A stretch of 64,000 nucleotides of DNA from Pseudomonas fluorescens. GTDB taxonomy: Bacteria; Pseudomonadota; Gammaproteobacteria; Pseudomonadales; Pseudomonadaceae. The stretch lies in the NCBI RefSeq assembly GCF_902498195.1, contig NZ_CABVIY010000006.1, positions 412,366 to 476,365 on the forward strand, given 5' to 3'. A program made the position numbers and the translations under genes. The notes under the pieces were generated by a model. It made no database searches and had not been told where the DNA came from. It saw only the letters and a program-made list of their open reading frames with translations. Position 1 is the stretch's first letter. Every line of letters starts with the position of its first letter. Of the stretch, positions 1-7,569 are shown piece by piece.

Positions 1-9
1 TGTCAGTCC

Positions 10-38
10 GCTTTCGCGAGCAAGCCCGCTCCCACAGT
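10..38. repeat. REP half-element at window edge
   Basis: One arm of the GCGAGCAAGCCCGCTCCCAC family of REP sequences that recurs across this window. Its partner arm, if present, would lie before position 1. It sits just after the 3' end of alaC. Confidence 0.7.
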
Positions 39-47
39 TGTCATGTG

Positions 48-1265
48 TCAGGCGTTGGTTTTTGCGACCAGCCCGTCCGCCCGGAACATCCCGCGAATCC
101 CGCGCACGGCCTGGCGAATCCGGTCCTGGTTTTCGATCAGGGCGAAGCGCACGTGATCATCGCCGTATTCACCAAAGCCCACGCCCGGCGAGACACAGAC
201 CTTGGCTTCGGCCAGCAGTTTCTTGGCGAACTCCAGCGAACCCAGGTGGGCATAGGCCTCGGGGATCTTGGCCCAGACATACATGGACGCTTTCGGGTTC
301 TCGACCATCCAGCCCAGTTCATGCAGGCCCTTGACCAGCACGTTGCGCCGCTGCCGGTATTGCTCGGCGATGTCGCGCACGCATTGCTGGTCGCCTTCGA
401 GCGCCGCAATGGCCGCCACTTGCAGCGGGGTGAAGGTGCCGTAGTCGTGGTAGCTCTTGATCCGCGCCAGGGCGTTGACCAGTTCCGGGTTGCCGACCAT
501 GAAGCCGATGCGCCAGCCCGCCATGTTGTAGCTCTTGGACAGGGTGAAAAACTCCACCGCAATGTCCTTGGCGCCGGGCACCTGCATGATCGACGGGGCT
601 TTCCAGCCGTCGTAGACGATGTCGGCGTACGCCAGGTCGTGGATCACCAGCACGTCGTACTGCTTGGCGAGGGCGATTACCCGTTCGAAGAAGTCCAGTT
701 CCACGCACTGTGCGGTGGGGTTGGACGGGAAACCGAGGATCATCATTTTCGGTTTCGGGATCGACCCGCGAATCGCCCGTTCCAGTTCGGCGAAGAAATC
801 CACACCCGGCACCAGCGGCACCGAACGCACCTGGGCGCCGGCAATCACGGCACCGTAGATGTGAATCGGGTAGCTCGGGTTAGGCACCAGCACGGTGTCG
901 CCCTGGTCGAGGGTGGCCAGCATCAGGTGCGCCAGGCCTTCCTTGGAACCGATGGTGACAATGGCTTCGCTTTCCGGGTCGATGTCGACCTCGTAGCGTT
1001 CCTTGTACCAGTTGGAAATCGCCCGGCGCAGGCGCGGAATACCCTTGGATGTCGAGTAGCCGTGGGTGTCTTCGCGCTGGGCGACCTGCACCAGTTTTTC
1101 GACGATGTGCGGCGGCGTGGCGCCGTCGGGGTTGCCCATGCTCAAGTCGATGATGTCTTCGCCACGACGACGGGCGGCCATCTTCAGCTCGGCTGTGATG
1201 TTGAAAACGTAAGGGGGGAGTCGATCTATGCGCGCAAAGCGGCGCGGCGAACCTTGTTCGGCCAT
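48..1265 (-). CDS. alaC: Alanine transaminase AlaC (PLP class I aminotransferase)
   Basis: 405 residues, PLP fold-type I. The N-terminus RIDRLPPYVFNITAELKMAA and the block DIIDLSMGNPDGATPPHIVE are near-identical to what I know of enterobacterial AlaC. The PLP lysine lies in TLSKSYNMAGWRIGF (around residue 237), and the carboxylate-binding Arg is near the C-terminus in DDHVRFALIEN. AlaC makes alanine from pyruvate with glutamate as amino donor in the cytoplasm. The start is the only Met ahead of the conserved N-terminus and the length matches the family. It is transcribed alone, divergently from the LysE-family gene. Family assignment is very secure; the exact substrate is taken from E. coli AlaC. 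Confidence 0.93.
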   Translation of the reverse strand: MAEQGSPRRFARIDRLPPYVFNITAELKMAARRRGEDIIDLSMGNPDGATPPHIVEKLVQVAQREDTHGYSTSKGIPRLRRAISNWYKERYEVDIDPESEAIVTIGSKEGLAHLMLATLDQGDTVLVPNPSYPIHIYGAVIAGAQVRSVPLVPGVDFFAELERAIRGSIPKPKMMILGFPSNPTAQCVELDFFERVIALAKQYDVLVIHDLAYADIVYDGWKAPSIMQVPGAKDIAVEFFTLSKSYNMAGWRIGFMVGNPELVNALARIKSYHDYGTFTPLQVAAIAALEGDQQCVRDIAEQYRQRRNVLVKGLHELGWMVENPKASMYVWAKIPEAYAHLGSLEFAKKLLAEAKVCVSPGVGFGEYGDDHVRFALIENQDRIRQAVRGIRGMFRADGLVAKTNA

Positions 1266-1404
1266 TGTTGCCTCGGATAACGTAAGCGCCCGGAACCGTC
1301 CGAGCGACGCTGGTCACTGCGGTGACCTGTGGCGGAATGTACGGGCAGCTGTGGCAGACTGTCCAGCCTCTATGTAAACAAATTTTTCCGAAGGAAAGGG
1401 TTCG

Positions 1405-2067
1405 ATGGAATTTACCAGTGGCTTCTTGTTGAGCCTTTCGCTGTGCCTGGATATCGGCGTGGCCAACATCGCAATGATCACCCTGGCGATGCAGCGCGGC
1501 TATTTTCAGGGCTTCGCCCTGGGCCTGGGCACCTGCGTCGGCGACCTGATCTACGCCGTGCTGGCGCTGGCCGGCATGACGGTTCTGCTGCAATACGAAA
1601 CCGTGCGCTGGGTGTTGTGGATCGGTGGTTCGGCGCTGCTGGTGTACTTCGCGGCGAAGATGATTTATTCGGCGATCCACCATGAGGCGCTGCTGGCCGA
1701 GACCGCCGAGGTAGGCCAGAACTCCCATCGCAAGGAGTTCTTTCGCGGGATTTTCCTCGCCATGTCGTCACCCAGTGCGATTCTCTGGTTCGCGGCGGTG
1801 GGCGGCACCCTGATCGCCCGTTCCGGCGGTGGCGGTGCGCTCAGCTCGGCGCTGTTTCTCGGCGGTTTCCTCTGCGCGGGGCTGCTGTGGTCGGCGGGCC
1901 TGTGCTTCGCGGCCAGCCACGGCGGCAAGTTGCTCGGCGACAAACTGCTGCGCTATTCGTACCTGGCATCGGCGGCGATCTTCTGCTATTTCGCGGTGTA
2001 CGTGATCCTATCGGGCTACAACGAGTTTGTCGGCGCCGGGGCCGTCGAGGCGTTGCACACCCTCTGA
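1405..2067 (+). CDS. LysE family translocator
   Basis: 220 residues, almost wholly hydrophobic, with about six membrane segments starting at residue 5. The N-terminal segment with LDIGVANIAMITLAMQRGY and the early glycine-rich helix GFALGLGTCVGDL are the hallmark of the LysE/RhtB amino-acid exporter superfamily, and the central SSPSAILWFAAVGG resembles the conserved 'NPKA..FF' turn in a variant form. A GGAAAGG-like ribosome site precedes the ATG. It lies divergent from alaC, so an amino-acid export role fits, but the substrate cannot be read from sequence. Confidence 0.88.
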   Translation: MEFTSGFLLSLSLCLDIGVANIAMITLAMQRGYFQGFALGLGTCVGDLIYAVLALAGMTVLLQYETVRWVLWIGGSALLVYFAAKMIYSAIHHEALLAETAEVGQNSHRKEFFRGIFLAMSSPSAILWFAAVGGTLIARSGGGGALSSALFLGGFLCAGLLWSAGLCFAASHGGKLLGDKLLRYSYLASAAIFCYFAVYVILSGYNEFVGAGAVEALHTL

Positions 2068-2133
2068 CTGGGCGAATCGGGTTTGGCCTCTATACTCCCA
2101 GCCGAACCCACTTTTCGCTCCAGGAGTCGAGCC

Positions 2134-2619
2134 ATGGATGAGCAAACACGCGTTGAAGTGACGGAACCGCGCTTCGAACACGGACACTTCCTGCTGATCG
2201 CAGGACTAGGCGGACGTTTTACCCAGCAAACCACCCAGGGCATCCCGGCACTCTGGGAGACCTTCATGCCCCACATCGGCAATGTTCCGGGCCAGAAAGG
2301 CGAAGTGACCTACGGTGTGTGCTGCAATTTCGACGGCAAGGGCGGCTTCGACTACATCGCCGGCGTCGAGATCAGCAAACTCGACGACTTGCCGGACCAG
2401 TACCGTTGGGTCGAGGTGCAGCCGCAGTTGTACGCGGTGTTCGAGCACAAGGGGCCGCTGGAGGCCTTGCCGCAGCTGTTTCAGTACATCTTCGGCACCT
2501 GGCAGCCGCAGTCGGGGCATGAGGTGCTGGACGCGCCGGAGCTGGAGCGCTACAGCGAAGACTTCAACCCGAAGCTCAACACCGGCAAGCTGGAAATCTG
2601 GGTGCCGATCAAGGCCTGA
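2134..2619 (+). CDS. GyrI-like/AraC effector-binding domain protein
   Basis: 161 residues from the ATG at 2134, which has CAGGAG eight bases upstream; the open frame extends further 5' (a Met at 2083) but that part has no support. The chain shows the GyrI-like/SOUL-type fold pattern: a start of FLLIAGLGGRF, a middle stretch GEVTYGVCCNFDGKGGFDYIAGVEI, and the end LEIWVPIKA, which is typical of this effector-binding family (YP..W.PI at the end). Such stand-alone domains bind small hydrophobic or cationic ligands, and some inhibit gyrase. No DNA-binding domain is present. The ligand is unknown. Confidence 0.85.
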   Translation: MDEQTRVEVTEPRFEHGHFLLIAGLGGRFTQQTTQGIPALWETFMPHIGNVPGQKGEVTYGVCCNFDGKGGFDYIAGVEISKLDDLPDQYRWVEVQPQLYAVFEHKGPLEALPQLFQYIFGTWQPQSGHEVLDAPELERYSEDFNPKLNTGKLEIWVPIKA

Positions 2620-2716
2620 CCCTGTCGTCGCAAGGCGGATCGAAGGATTCGCCTCTCGATGTCTTTTCGACGCTGATTTATGATCCGCGACCTTCCCATC
2701 TGATTTGCGACCCGCC

Positions 2717-3205
2717 ATGAACACCGTCATTCGCCCCGTCACGCCTGCTGACCTGGACCGCTGCTACGCCATCGAAACCGTTGCCTACGAAGGCGACGAA
2801 GCCGCCACCCGCGAGAAAATCGCCACCCGCATCGCCACCTGGCCCGAAGGGTTTATCGTCGCTGAAGTGGACGGGGTGGTCGCCGGTTTCATCAATTCCG
2901 GCGCGGCATTCCAGGTGGAAATGTCGGACGAAGCGTTCAAGGAACTGATCGGCCACGATCCGGCCGGCCCGCACGTGGTGATCATGTCGGTGGTGGTGCA
3001 CCCCGACTATCAGGGGCAGGGCCTGGCGAAGCGCCTGATGGGCGAATTCATCGAGCGCATGCGCGCGATGGGCAAGGTCAGCATCAACCTGATGTGCAAG
3101 GAGCGGCATATCCCGCTGTACGCCGGATTCGGCTTTGCCTACGTCAAGCCTTCGGCCTCGGACCATGGCGGGATGGCGTGGCATGAGATGGTGCTCAACC
3201 TCTGA
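2717..3205 (+). CDS. GNAT family N-acetyltransferase
   Basis: 162 residues from ATG 2717; an earlier TTG in frame is unlikely. Motif A of the GNAT fold is clear in VVHPDYQGQGLAKRLMGEF (acetyl-CoA pyrophosphate loop Q-x-x-G-x-A) and is followed by the typical beta-bulge strand INLMCKERHIPLYAGFGF. The profile resembles arylalkylamine/serotonin-type N-acetyltransferases seen in bacteria, but the acceptor is unknown. Soluble and cytoplasmic. A REP pair follows directly after the stop. Confidence 0.9.
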   Translation: MNTVIRPVTPADLDRCYAIETVAYEGDEAATREKIATRIATWPEGFIVAEVDGVVAGFINSGAAFQVEMSDEAFKELIGHDPAGPHVVIMSVVVHPDYQGQGLAKRLMGEFIERMRAMGKVSINLMCKERHIPLYAGFGFAYVKPSASDHGGMAWHEMVLNL

Positions 3206-3220
3206 CCCCAACACAGATCC

Positions 3221-3311
3221 CTGTGGGAGCGGGCTTGCTCGCGAAAACGGTGTATCAAACAACATCAATGTTGACTGATACACCGTTTTCGCGAGCAAGC
3301 CCGCTCCCACA
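3221..3311. repeat. REP inverted pair (BIME-like)
   Basis: Two facing copies of GTGGGAGCGGGCTTGCTCGCGAAAACGGTGTATCA and its complement, separated by about 20 bases, form a long imperfect hairpin between two converging genes. This is a classic fluorescens-group REP doublet. Confidence 0.9.
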
Positions 3312-3328
3312 TTGAATAGGGGATGACC

Positions 3329-3814
3329 TCAAAAAATCAGGCCCATCCGCCGCTCATAGCCGATCCGGCCCTTGTATGCCTCGCCGCTGTCGACAAATCC
3401 ATATTTGCCATACAGCGCAATCGCCGATTCATTGTCCGCATCCACCGACAATTCCAGCCCCCTGATTTCCGGCCAGGCCTGGCGCGCCACCTCGGGCAGC
3501 GCTTGCAGGCAGGCCTTGCCATACCCCTTGCCTTGCTGACGCTGGTCGACCTGAAGCGCATGCAGCGTGGCGCTGTGCTCGTCGGCCCAGGCCGGCAACA
3601 CCGGCGGGCGCTTGAGCAGCAGGAAGGCGACGGCAAGGTCGTCGGCCAGCAGGGCAAATCCCTTGACGCCAGGGCCGGGGCGGGACAGCAGGGTGTGCAA
3701 GGCACCGTGGATGTCACCGGAAAACCTGATCTGCCCGGGATGAACTTCGATGGCCTCGACCTGCTGGCGCTGCAGCGCGTTCAGGCTTTCGTAGGGCACG
3801 AGTCGGGTGGTCAC
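3329..3814 (-). CDS. GNAT family N-acetyltransferase
   Basis: 161 residues, starting with GTG at 3814 behind AGGA eight bases upstream. Acetyl-CoA binding loop: LQVDQRQQGKGYGKACLQAL (Q-x-x-G-x-G). The C-terminal part NESAIALYGKYGFVDSGE is the usual last strand-helix-strand of the fold. Acceptor unknown. It is monocistronic and converges on the other acetyltransferase across the REP pair; the two are not close paralogues (motifs differ outside the loop). Confidence 0.88.
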   Translation of the reverse strand: MTTRLVPYESLNALQRQQVEAIEVHPGQIRFSGDIHGALHTLLSRPGPGVKGFALLADDLAVAFLLLKRPPVLPAWADEHSATLHALQVDQRQQGKGYGKACLQALPEVARQAWPEIRGLELSVDADNESAIALYGKYGFVDSGEAYKGRIGYERRMGLIF

Positions 3815-3955
3815 TGGCGTGTCCTTTTTCCAACAGAAATGAGCCTCGGATTCTAGCGATTTCGCGTGGGTGGATTATTTTTATTTCACCTGTCGATTCG
3901 CCGGATCGCCAGACGACTAAGGGTGTCTTCACCATAAAAACCACGGAGAACCATC

Positions 3956-4381
3956 ATGAGCGCTACCCACGAAATCCAGACCTTGATCGACACCTATCGC
4001 CAGGCGGTCGTCGCCAAGGATGTCGATAAAATCATGAGCTTCTATGGCGAGGACATCGTCTCCTACGACGCGGTCAAGGCCCTGCAATTCCGCGGCAAGG
4101 CCGCCTACCGTGCGCATTGGCAGGCCTGCATGGAAATGTGCCAGGGCCCGCACAAGTTCGACTTCGACCACATGAACATCGTCGCCGACGAACACATCGC
4201 CTTCGCCCACTGGCTGGCCCATTGCGGCGGCACCAATGAGAAGGGCGAAACCCAGGCCTGCTGGATGCGCGTGACCGCCTGCTATCGACGCGAAGCCGGG
4301 CAATGGCGCATCGTCCACGAACACTGGTCGGCACCGTTCGACATGGAAAGCGGCGCGGCGCTGTTCAATCTGGAGCCCTGA
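3956..4381 (+). CDS. SnoaL-like / NTF2-fold protein
   Basis: 141 residues with the pattern of the NTF2-like fold: N-terminal helices IQTLIDTYRQAVVAKDVDKIMSFY, then YDAVKALQFRGKAAYRAHW, and C-terminal strands WMRVTACYRREAGQWRIVHEHWSAPF. GGAGAACC precedes the ATG. It is the first gene of a three-gene run with the YCII protein (27 bases later) and the sigma factor. Such folds occur as small enzymes or ligand-binding proteins; the conserved partners suggest it is a target or co-functioning product of the ECF42-type system. No catalytic assignment is possible from sequence. Confidence 0.85.
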   Translation: MSATHEIQTLIDTYRQAVVAKDVDKIMSFYGEDIVSYDAVKALQFRGKAAYRAHWQACMEMCQGPHKFDFDHMNIVADEHIAFAHWLAHCGGTNEKGETQACWMRVTACYRREAGQWRIVHEHWSAPFDMESGAALFNLEP

Positions 4382-4408
4382 GATGAACCCTTCGGTCAGG
4401 AGAGCACG

Positions 4409-4753
4409 ATGAAATATTTATGTCTGGTCTACAGCGATGAGCGCCTGTTGCATTCGCTGCCGGAGAGCCCCAAGGACGAGGAGTGCATGGCCTACGCCGA
4501 GTCGGTGCAGGGCAGTGGCCGGATGGTCGCCGCCGAGGCGCTGGAGTCGGTGCAGACCGCCACCACCGTGCGCATGCGCAACGGCAAGCTGTCGATCACC
4601 GACGGCCCGTTCGCCGAAACCAAGGAACAGTTGGCGGGCTTCTACCTGATCGATGCCAAGGATCTGAACGAAGCGATCCAGGTCGCCGGGGACATTCCGG
4701 CTGCACGGGTCGGCTGTGTCGAAGTGCGCCCCGTTCGTACGTTGAATCCTTGA
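4409..4753 (+). CDS. YCII/DGPF-domain protein
   Basis: 114 residues. The start MKYLCLVYSDE and the signature ITDGPFAETKEQLAGFYLI contain the DGPF motif that names the family, followed by the ferredoxin-like strand GCVEVRPV. These small proteins are the genomic partners of ECF42 sigma factors, and the known targets of that group. The stop is one base from the sigma-factor start, so the two are co-translated. AGGAGAG precedes the ATG. Confidence 0.92.
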   Translation: MKYLCLVYSDERLLHSLPESPKDEECMAYAESVQGSGRMVAAEALESVQTATTVRMRNGKLSITDGPFAETKEQLAGFYLIDAKDLNEAIQVAGDIPAARVGCVEVRPVRTLNP

Positions 4754-4754
4754 G

Positions 4755-5990
4755 ATGCCTGATCTTTCGGTGTCGGTGCGGGTCGAGCAGGTTTATCGAC
4801 AGGAGTCGAGGCGCATCCTGGCGACGCTGATCCGCCTGCTCGGCGATTTTGACCTGGCCGAAGAGGCCTTGCACGAGGCGTTTTTCGTCGCGGTCGAGCG
4901 CTGGCAGCAGGACGGCGTACCGGACAACCCGCGCACCTGGCTGGTGTCCACCGGGCGCTTCAAGGCCATCGATGTGTTGCGCCGGCGCGCGCGCTTCGCT
5001 GCCTCGCGACCGATGTTGATCGCGCAACTGGAGGCGCTGGAGCAGGCCGACTGGAGTGACGAAGACGTGGAAGACGATCGCTTGCGCCTGATCTTCACCT
5101 GTTGTCACCCGGCCCTGGCGGCGGACGCGCAAGTGCCGTTGACCCTGCGCGAAGTCTGCGACCTGACCACCGAAGAAATCGCCCGGGCCTTTCTCTCGGC
5201 GCCAGCCACCATCGCCCAGCGCATCGTGCGCGCCAAGGCGAAAATCCGTGATGCAAAGATCCCTTATCAGGTGCCGTCCCTGGCGGAGTTGCCCGAGCGC
5301 CTCGACAGCGTGCTGCGGGTGATTTACCTGGTGTTCAACGAAGGCTACTCGGCGTCCATCGGCGCGCAAGTGACCCGCGAGGAGTTGACACGCGAAGCGA
5401 TTCGCCTTGGCCGGTTGTTGATGGAGTTGTTGCCGGAACCGGAAGTCATGGGCCTGCTGGCGTTGATGTTGTTGCACGAGTCGCGGCGGGTGGCGAGAAC
5501 CTCCACGACCGGCGAGCTGATTTTGCTCGACGAGCAGGACCGAGGGTTGTGGGACCGCGAGATGATCGACGAAGGCTGTGCGCTGGTGGAGCGGGCGCTG
5601 GGCACCCGGCGATTCGGCCCCTATTGCCTGCAGGCGGCGATTGCGGCGGTGCATGCCGAAGCGCCGTCGGTGGAGCAAACCGATTGGGCGCAGATCGTCG
5701 GCCTGTATGACGTGTTGCTGCGGGCCGTGCCGTCGCCGGTGATCGAATTGAACAGGGCGGCGGCGCTGTCGAAACGCGATGGGCCGTTGGCGGGGCTGAG
5801 GCTGGTCGAGGCGATTCTGGATCGCGGTGAGCTGCTGGATTACCACCTGGCGCACTCGGCGCGGGCGGAGTTTTGTCGGCAGCTGGGCCGGGTGGAGCAG
5901 GCGCGTGCGGCGTATGCGCGGGCGCTTGAGTTGACCCGGCAAGAGCCGGAGCGGCGGTTTATCGAGGCTCGGCTCAAGGCGTTGGAGTGA
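4755..5990 (+). CDS. ECF42-type RNA polymerase sigma factor with C-terminal TPR-like extension
   Basis: 411 residues, about twice the length of a normal ECF sigma factor. Region 2 lies at about residues 10-75 (RRILATLIRLLGDFDLAEEALHEAF ... WLVSTGRFKAIDVLRRR) and region 4 at about 105-165 (VPLTLREVCDLTTEEIARAF ... RIVRAKAKIRDA). The rest, about residues 175-411, is the DUF6596/TPR-like helical domain (VIYLVFNEGYSAS, ARAAYARALELTRQEPERRFIEARL). In the ECF42 group this extension replaces an anti-sigma factor and is needed for activity. Direct coupling to the YCII gene supports the group assignment. The signal is not known. Confidence 0.92.
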   Translation: MPDLSVSVRVEQVYRQESRRILATLIRLLGDFDLAEEALHEAFFVAVERWQQDGVPDNPRTWLVSTGRFKAIDVLRRRARFAASRPMLIAQLEALEQADWSDEDVEDDRLRLIFTCCHPALAADAQVPLTLREVCDLTTEEIARAFLSAPATIAQRIVRAKAKIRDAKIPYQVPSLAELPERLDSVLRVIYLVFNEGYSASIGAQVTREELTREAIRLGRLLMELLPEPEVMGLLALMLLHESRRVARTSTTGELILLDEQDRGLWDREMIDEGCALVERALGTRRFGPYCLQAAIAAVHAEAPSVEQTDWAQIVGLYDVLLRAVPSPVIELNRAAALSKRDGPLAGLRLVEAILDRGELLDYHLAHSARAEFCRQLGRVEQARAAYARALELTRQEPERRFIEARLKALE

Positions 5991-6003
5991 GGTGATCTCA
6001 AGG

Positions 6004-6101
6004 GCCTCTTCGCGGGCAAGCCCGCTCCCACAGGGTTTTGGGTCGATCACACCATGTATATCCACCCTCAATCACTGTGGGAGCGGGCTTGCTCGCGAAT
6101 G
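6004..6101. repeat. REP inverted pair
   Basis: Facing arms TTCGCGGGCAAGCCCGCTCCCACAG and CTGTGGGAGCGGGCTTGCTCGCGAA with about 50 bases between them, located between the converging sigma-factor and LysR genes. Confidence 0.88.
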
Positions 6102-6111
6102 GGCCACGCCA

Positions 6112-6966
6112 CTATTCCAGCATCTTGCCCAACAACCAGCTCCCCGCCGGCCCCGGCGGATTCAACCGCGACCACAACGCGTCCACATACACCGTTTTCG
6201 GCCAGCCGCGCACTTGCAACTCCTGCAGCGTTCCCGGGCCAAAACGCTCCACCAGCCAACGGGGCAACGGCGCCCAACCGAATCCGCCCTGGGCCATTTC
6301 CAGCAGCATCAAATAACTGGGCGCCGACCAGACGCGGCCCTTCGCCCGGCTTTCATACGGGTTGACGATGGTCGCCAGGCGCAATTCCCGGTGCTGTTGC
6401 AGCACGTCCTGTTCGAGGTGTGCCAGCGTGGCCAGTGGATGCCGGGGCGAGACGAACAGGGCGATTTCGGTGCGTTCGTCCACCGTTGAACTGACCAGGT
6501 CCGGCGGGTAACTGTCCTGCATCTCGGCGAAGGCCACGTGTGCCCGGCCGCTTTGCACCAGCGCCACCAGGTCGTCGCATTCCGCGATCAGGCATTCGAG
6601 TTCAAGGTCCGGGTAGCGCTGCTCGAAGGCACTGAGCGAGGCTTCGAAACGGTCGGACTGGTAGGTGTCGGACAGGGCCACGGTGAGCTTCGCCTCGACG
6701 CCTTGGGACAGTTGGCTGGCGGTCATTTCCAGGCGGCTGGTGGCGGCCAGGATGTCCTCGGCCCGTTGCAGCATCACGTGCCCGGCCGGGGTGAGGGTGG
6801 GTTTGCGGCTGCTGCGGTCGAACAGCACCAGGTTCAGGTCGATTTCCAGGCTGGCCACCGCCGCGCTGATGGTCGACTGGCTGCGCCCCAACTTGCGCGC
6901 CGCCGCGGAGAACGAGCCCTGCGTCGCTGCCTGGACGAACGCCTGCAACACTTCCTGGGAGGCCAT
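6112..6966 (-). CDS. LysR family transcriptional regulator
   Basis: 284 residues. The N-terminal winged helix-turn-helix is at residues 3-60 (VLQAFVQAATQGSFSAAARKLGRSQSTISAAVASLE), followed by a type 2 periplasmic-binding-like effector domain from about residue 88 (KLTVALSDTYQSDRFEASLSAFEQRYPDLELECLIAE). It is divergent from the PACE efflux gene with 88 bases between the starts, an arrangement in which the LysR protein usually controls its neighbour. The inducer is unknown. Confidence 0.93.
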   Translation of the reverse strand: MASQEVLQAFVQAATQGSFSAAARKLGRSQSTISAAVASLEIDLNLVLFDRSSRKPTLTPAGHVMLQRAEDILAATSRLEMTASQLSQGVEAKLTVALSDTYQSDRFEASLSAFEQRYPDLELECLIAECDDLVALVQSGRAHVAFAEMQDSYPPDLVSSTVDERTEIALFVSPRHPLATLAHLEQDVLQQHRELRLATIVNPYESRAKGRVWSAPSYLMLLEMAQGGFGWAPLPRWLVERFGPGTLQELQVRGWPKTVYVDALWSRLNPPGPAGSWLLGKMLE

Positions 6967-7054
6967 GAACTATCGCCTTGATCGATGGTTATTGGTTAGG
7001 AAGTATCGGGGTGATGTTGGACCATGGCAACCATCGCTATTCAGGAGGTTGGTC

Positions 7055-7477
7055 ATGAACATCAACAAATCCATCACAGAACGTATTTTTCAGGCCGTCG
7101 GTTTCGAACTGCTGGCCATCCTGATCTGTACCCCATTGCTGGCGTGGATCATGGATAAACCGATGCTGGACATGGGCGTCGTCACCGTCGTCATTGCCAT
7201 CCTGGCCCTGGCCTGGAACGTAGTGTTCAACGGAGTGTTCGACCGCGTGCTCAAGCGCTTTGCCCTGACGCATAACGCCTGGACCCGCGTGGCGCATGCG
7301 CTGTTGTTCGAAGGTGGCCTGGTGGCCCTGGGCGTGCCGCTGATTGCCTGGTGGCTGAACATCAGCCTGTGGCAAGCGTTCCTGCTGGACATCGGTGTGC
7401 TGCTGTTTTTCCTGCCGTACACCTACGTTTACCACTGGGTGTATGACGTGATGCGTGCGCGTATGGTCAACGCATAA
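7055..7477 (+). CDS. PACE family multidrug/biocide efflux transporter
   Basis: 140 residues from ATG 7055 (AGGAGG at 7043-7048). The chain has four membrane segments made of two tandem 'bacterial transmembrane pair' units, the layout of AceI-type PACE transporters. The N-terminal ERIFQAVGFELLAI carries the conserved charged/aromatic pattern with a membrane glutamate (FE), and WNVVFNGVFDRVLKRF is the typical loop between helices 2 and 3; YTYVYHWVYDVMR is its counterpart in the second pair. PACE proteins export cationic biocides or short diamines by proton antiport in the inner membrane. The divergent LysR gene is the likely regulator. Confidence 0.9.
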   Translation: MNINKSITERIFQAVGFELLAILICTPLLAWIMDKPMLDMGVVTVVIAILALAWNVVFNGVFDRVLKRFALTHNAWTRVAHALLFEGGLVALGVPLIAWWLNISLWQAFLLDIGVLLFFLPYTYVYHWVYDVMRARMVNA

Positions 7478-7480
7478 CCC

Positions 7481-7560
7481 TGTAGGAGCTGCCGCAGGCT
7501 GCGATCTTTTGACGCTGCCTTTGCAAAATCAAAAGATCGCAGCCTGCGGCAGCTCCTACA
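7481..7560. repeat. REP inverted pair, second family
   Basis: Facing arms TGTAGGAGCTGCCGCAGGCT(GCGATCTTTTGA) and the exact complement, with a loop of about 16 bases, between two converging genes. The stem can also act as a bidirectional transcription stop because of the TTTT and AAAA runs. Confidence 0.9.
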
Positions 7561-7569
7561 GGTGATGAG

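Noticed and set aside
3221..3311. CRISPR array made of the GTGGGAGCGGG repeats
   Set aside because: The repeats are inverted pairs scattered between genes, not regularly spaced direct repeats, and no cas gene is present.
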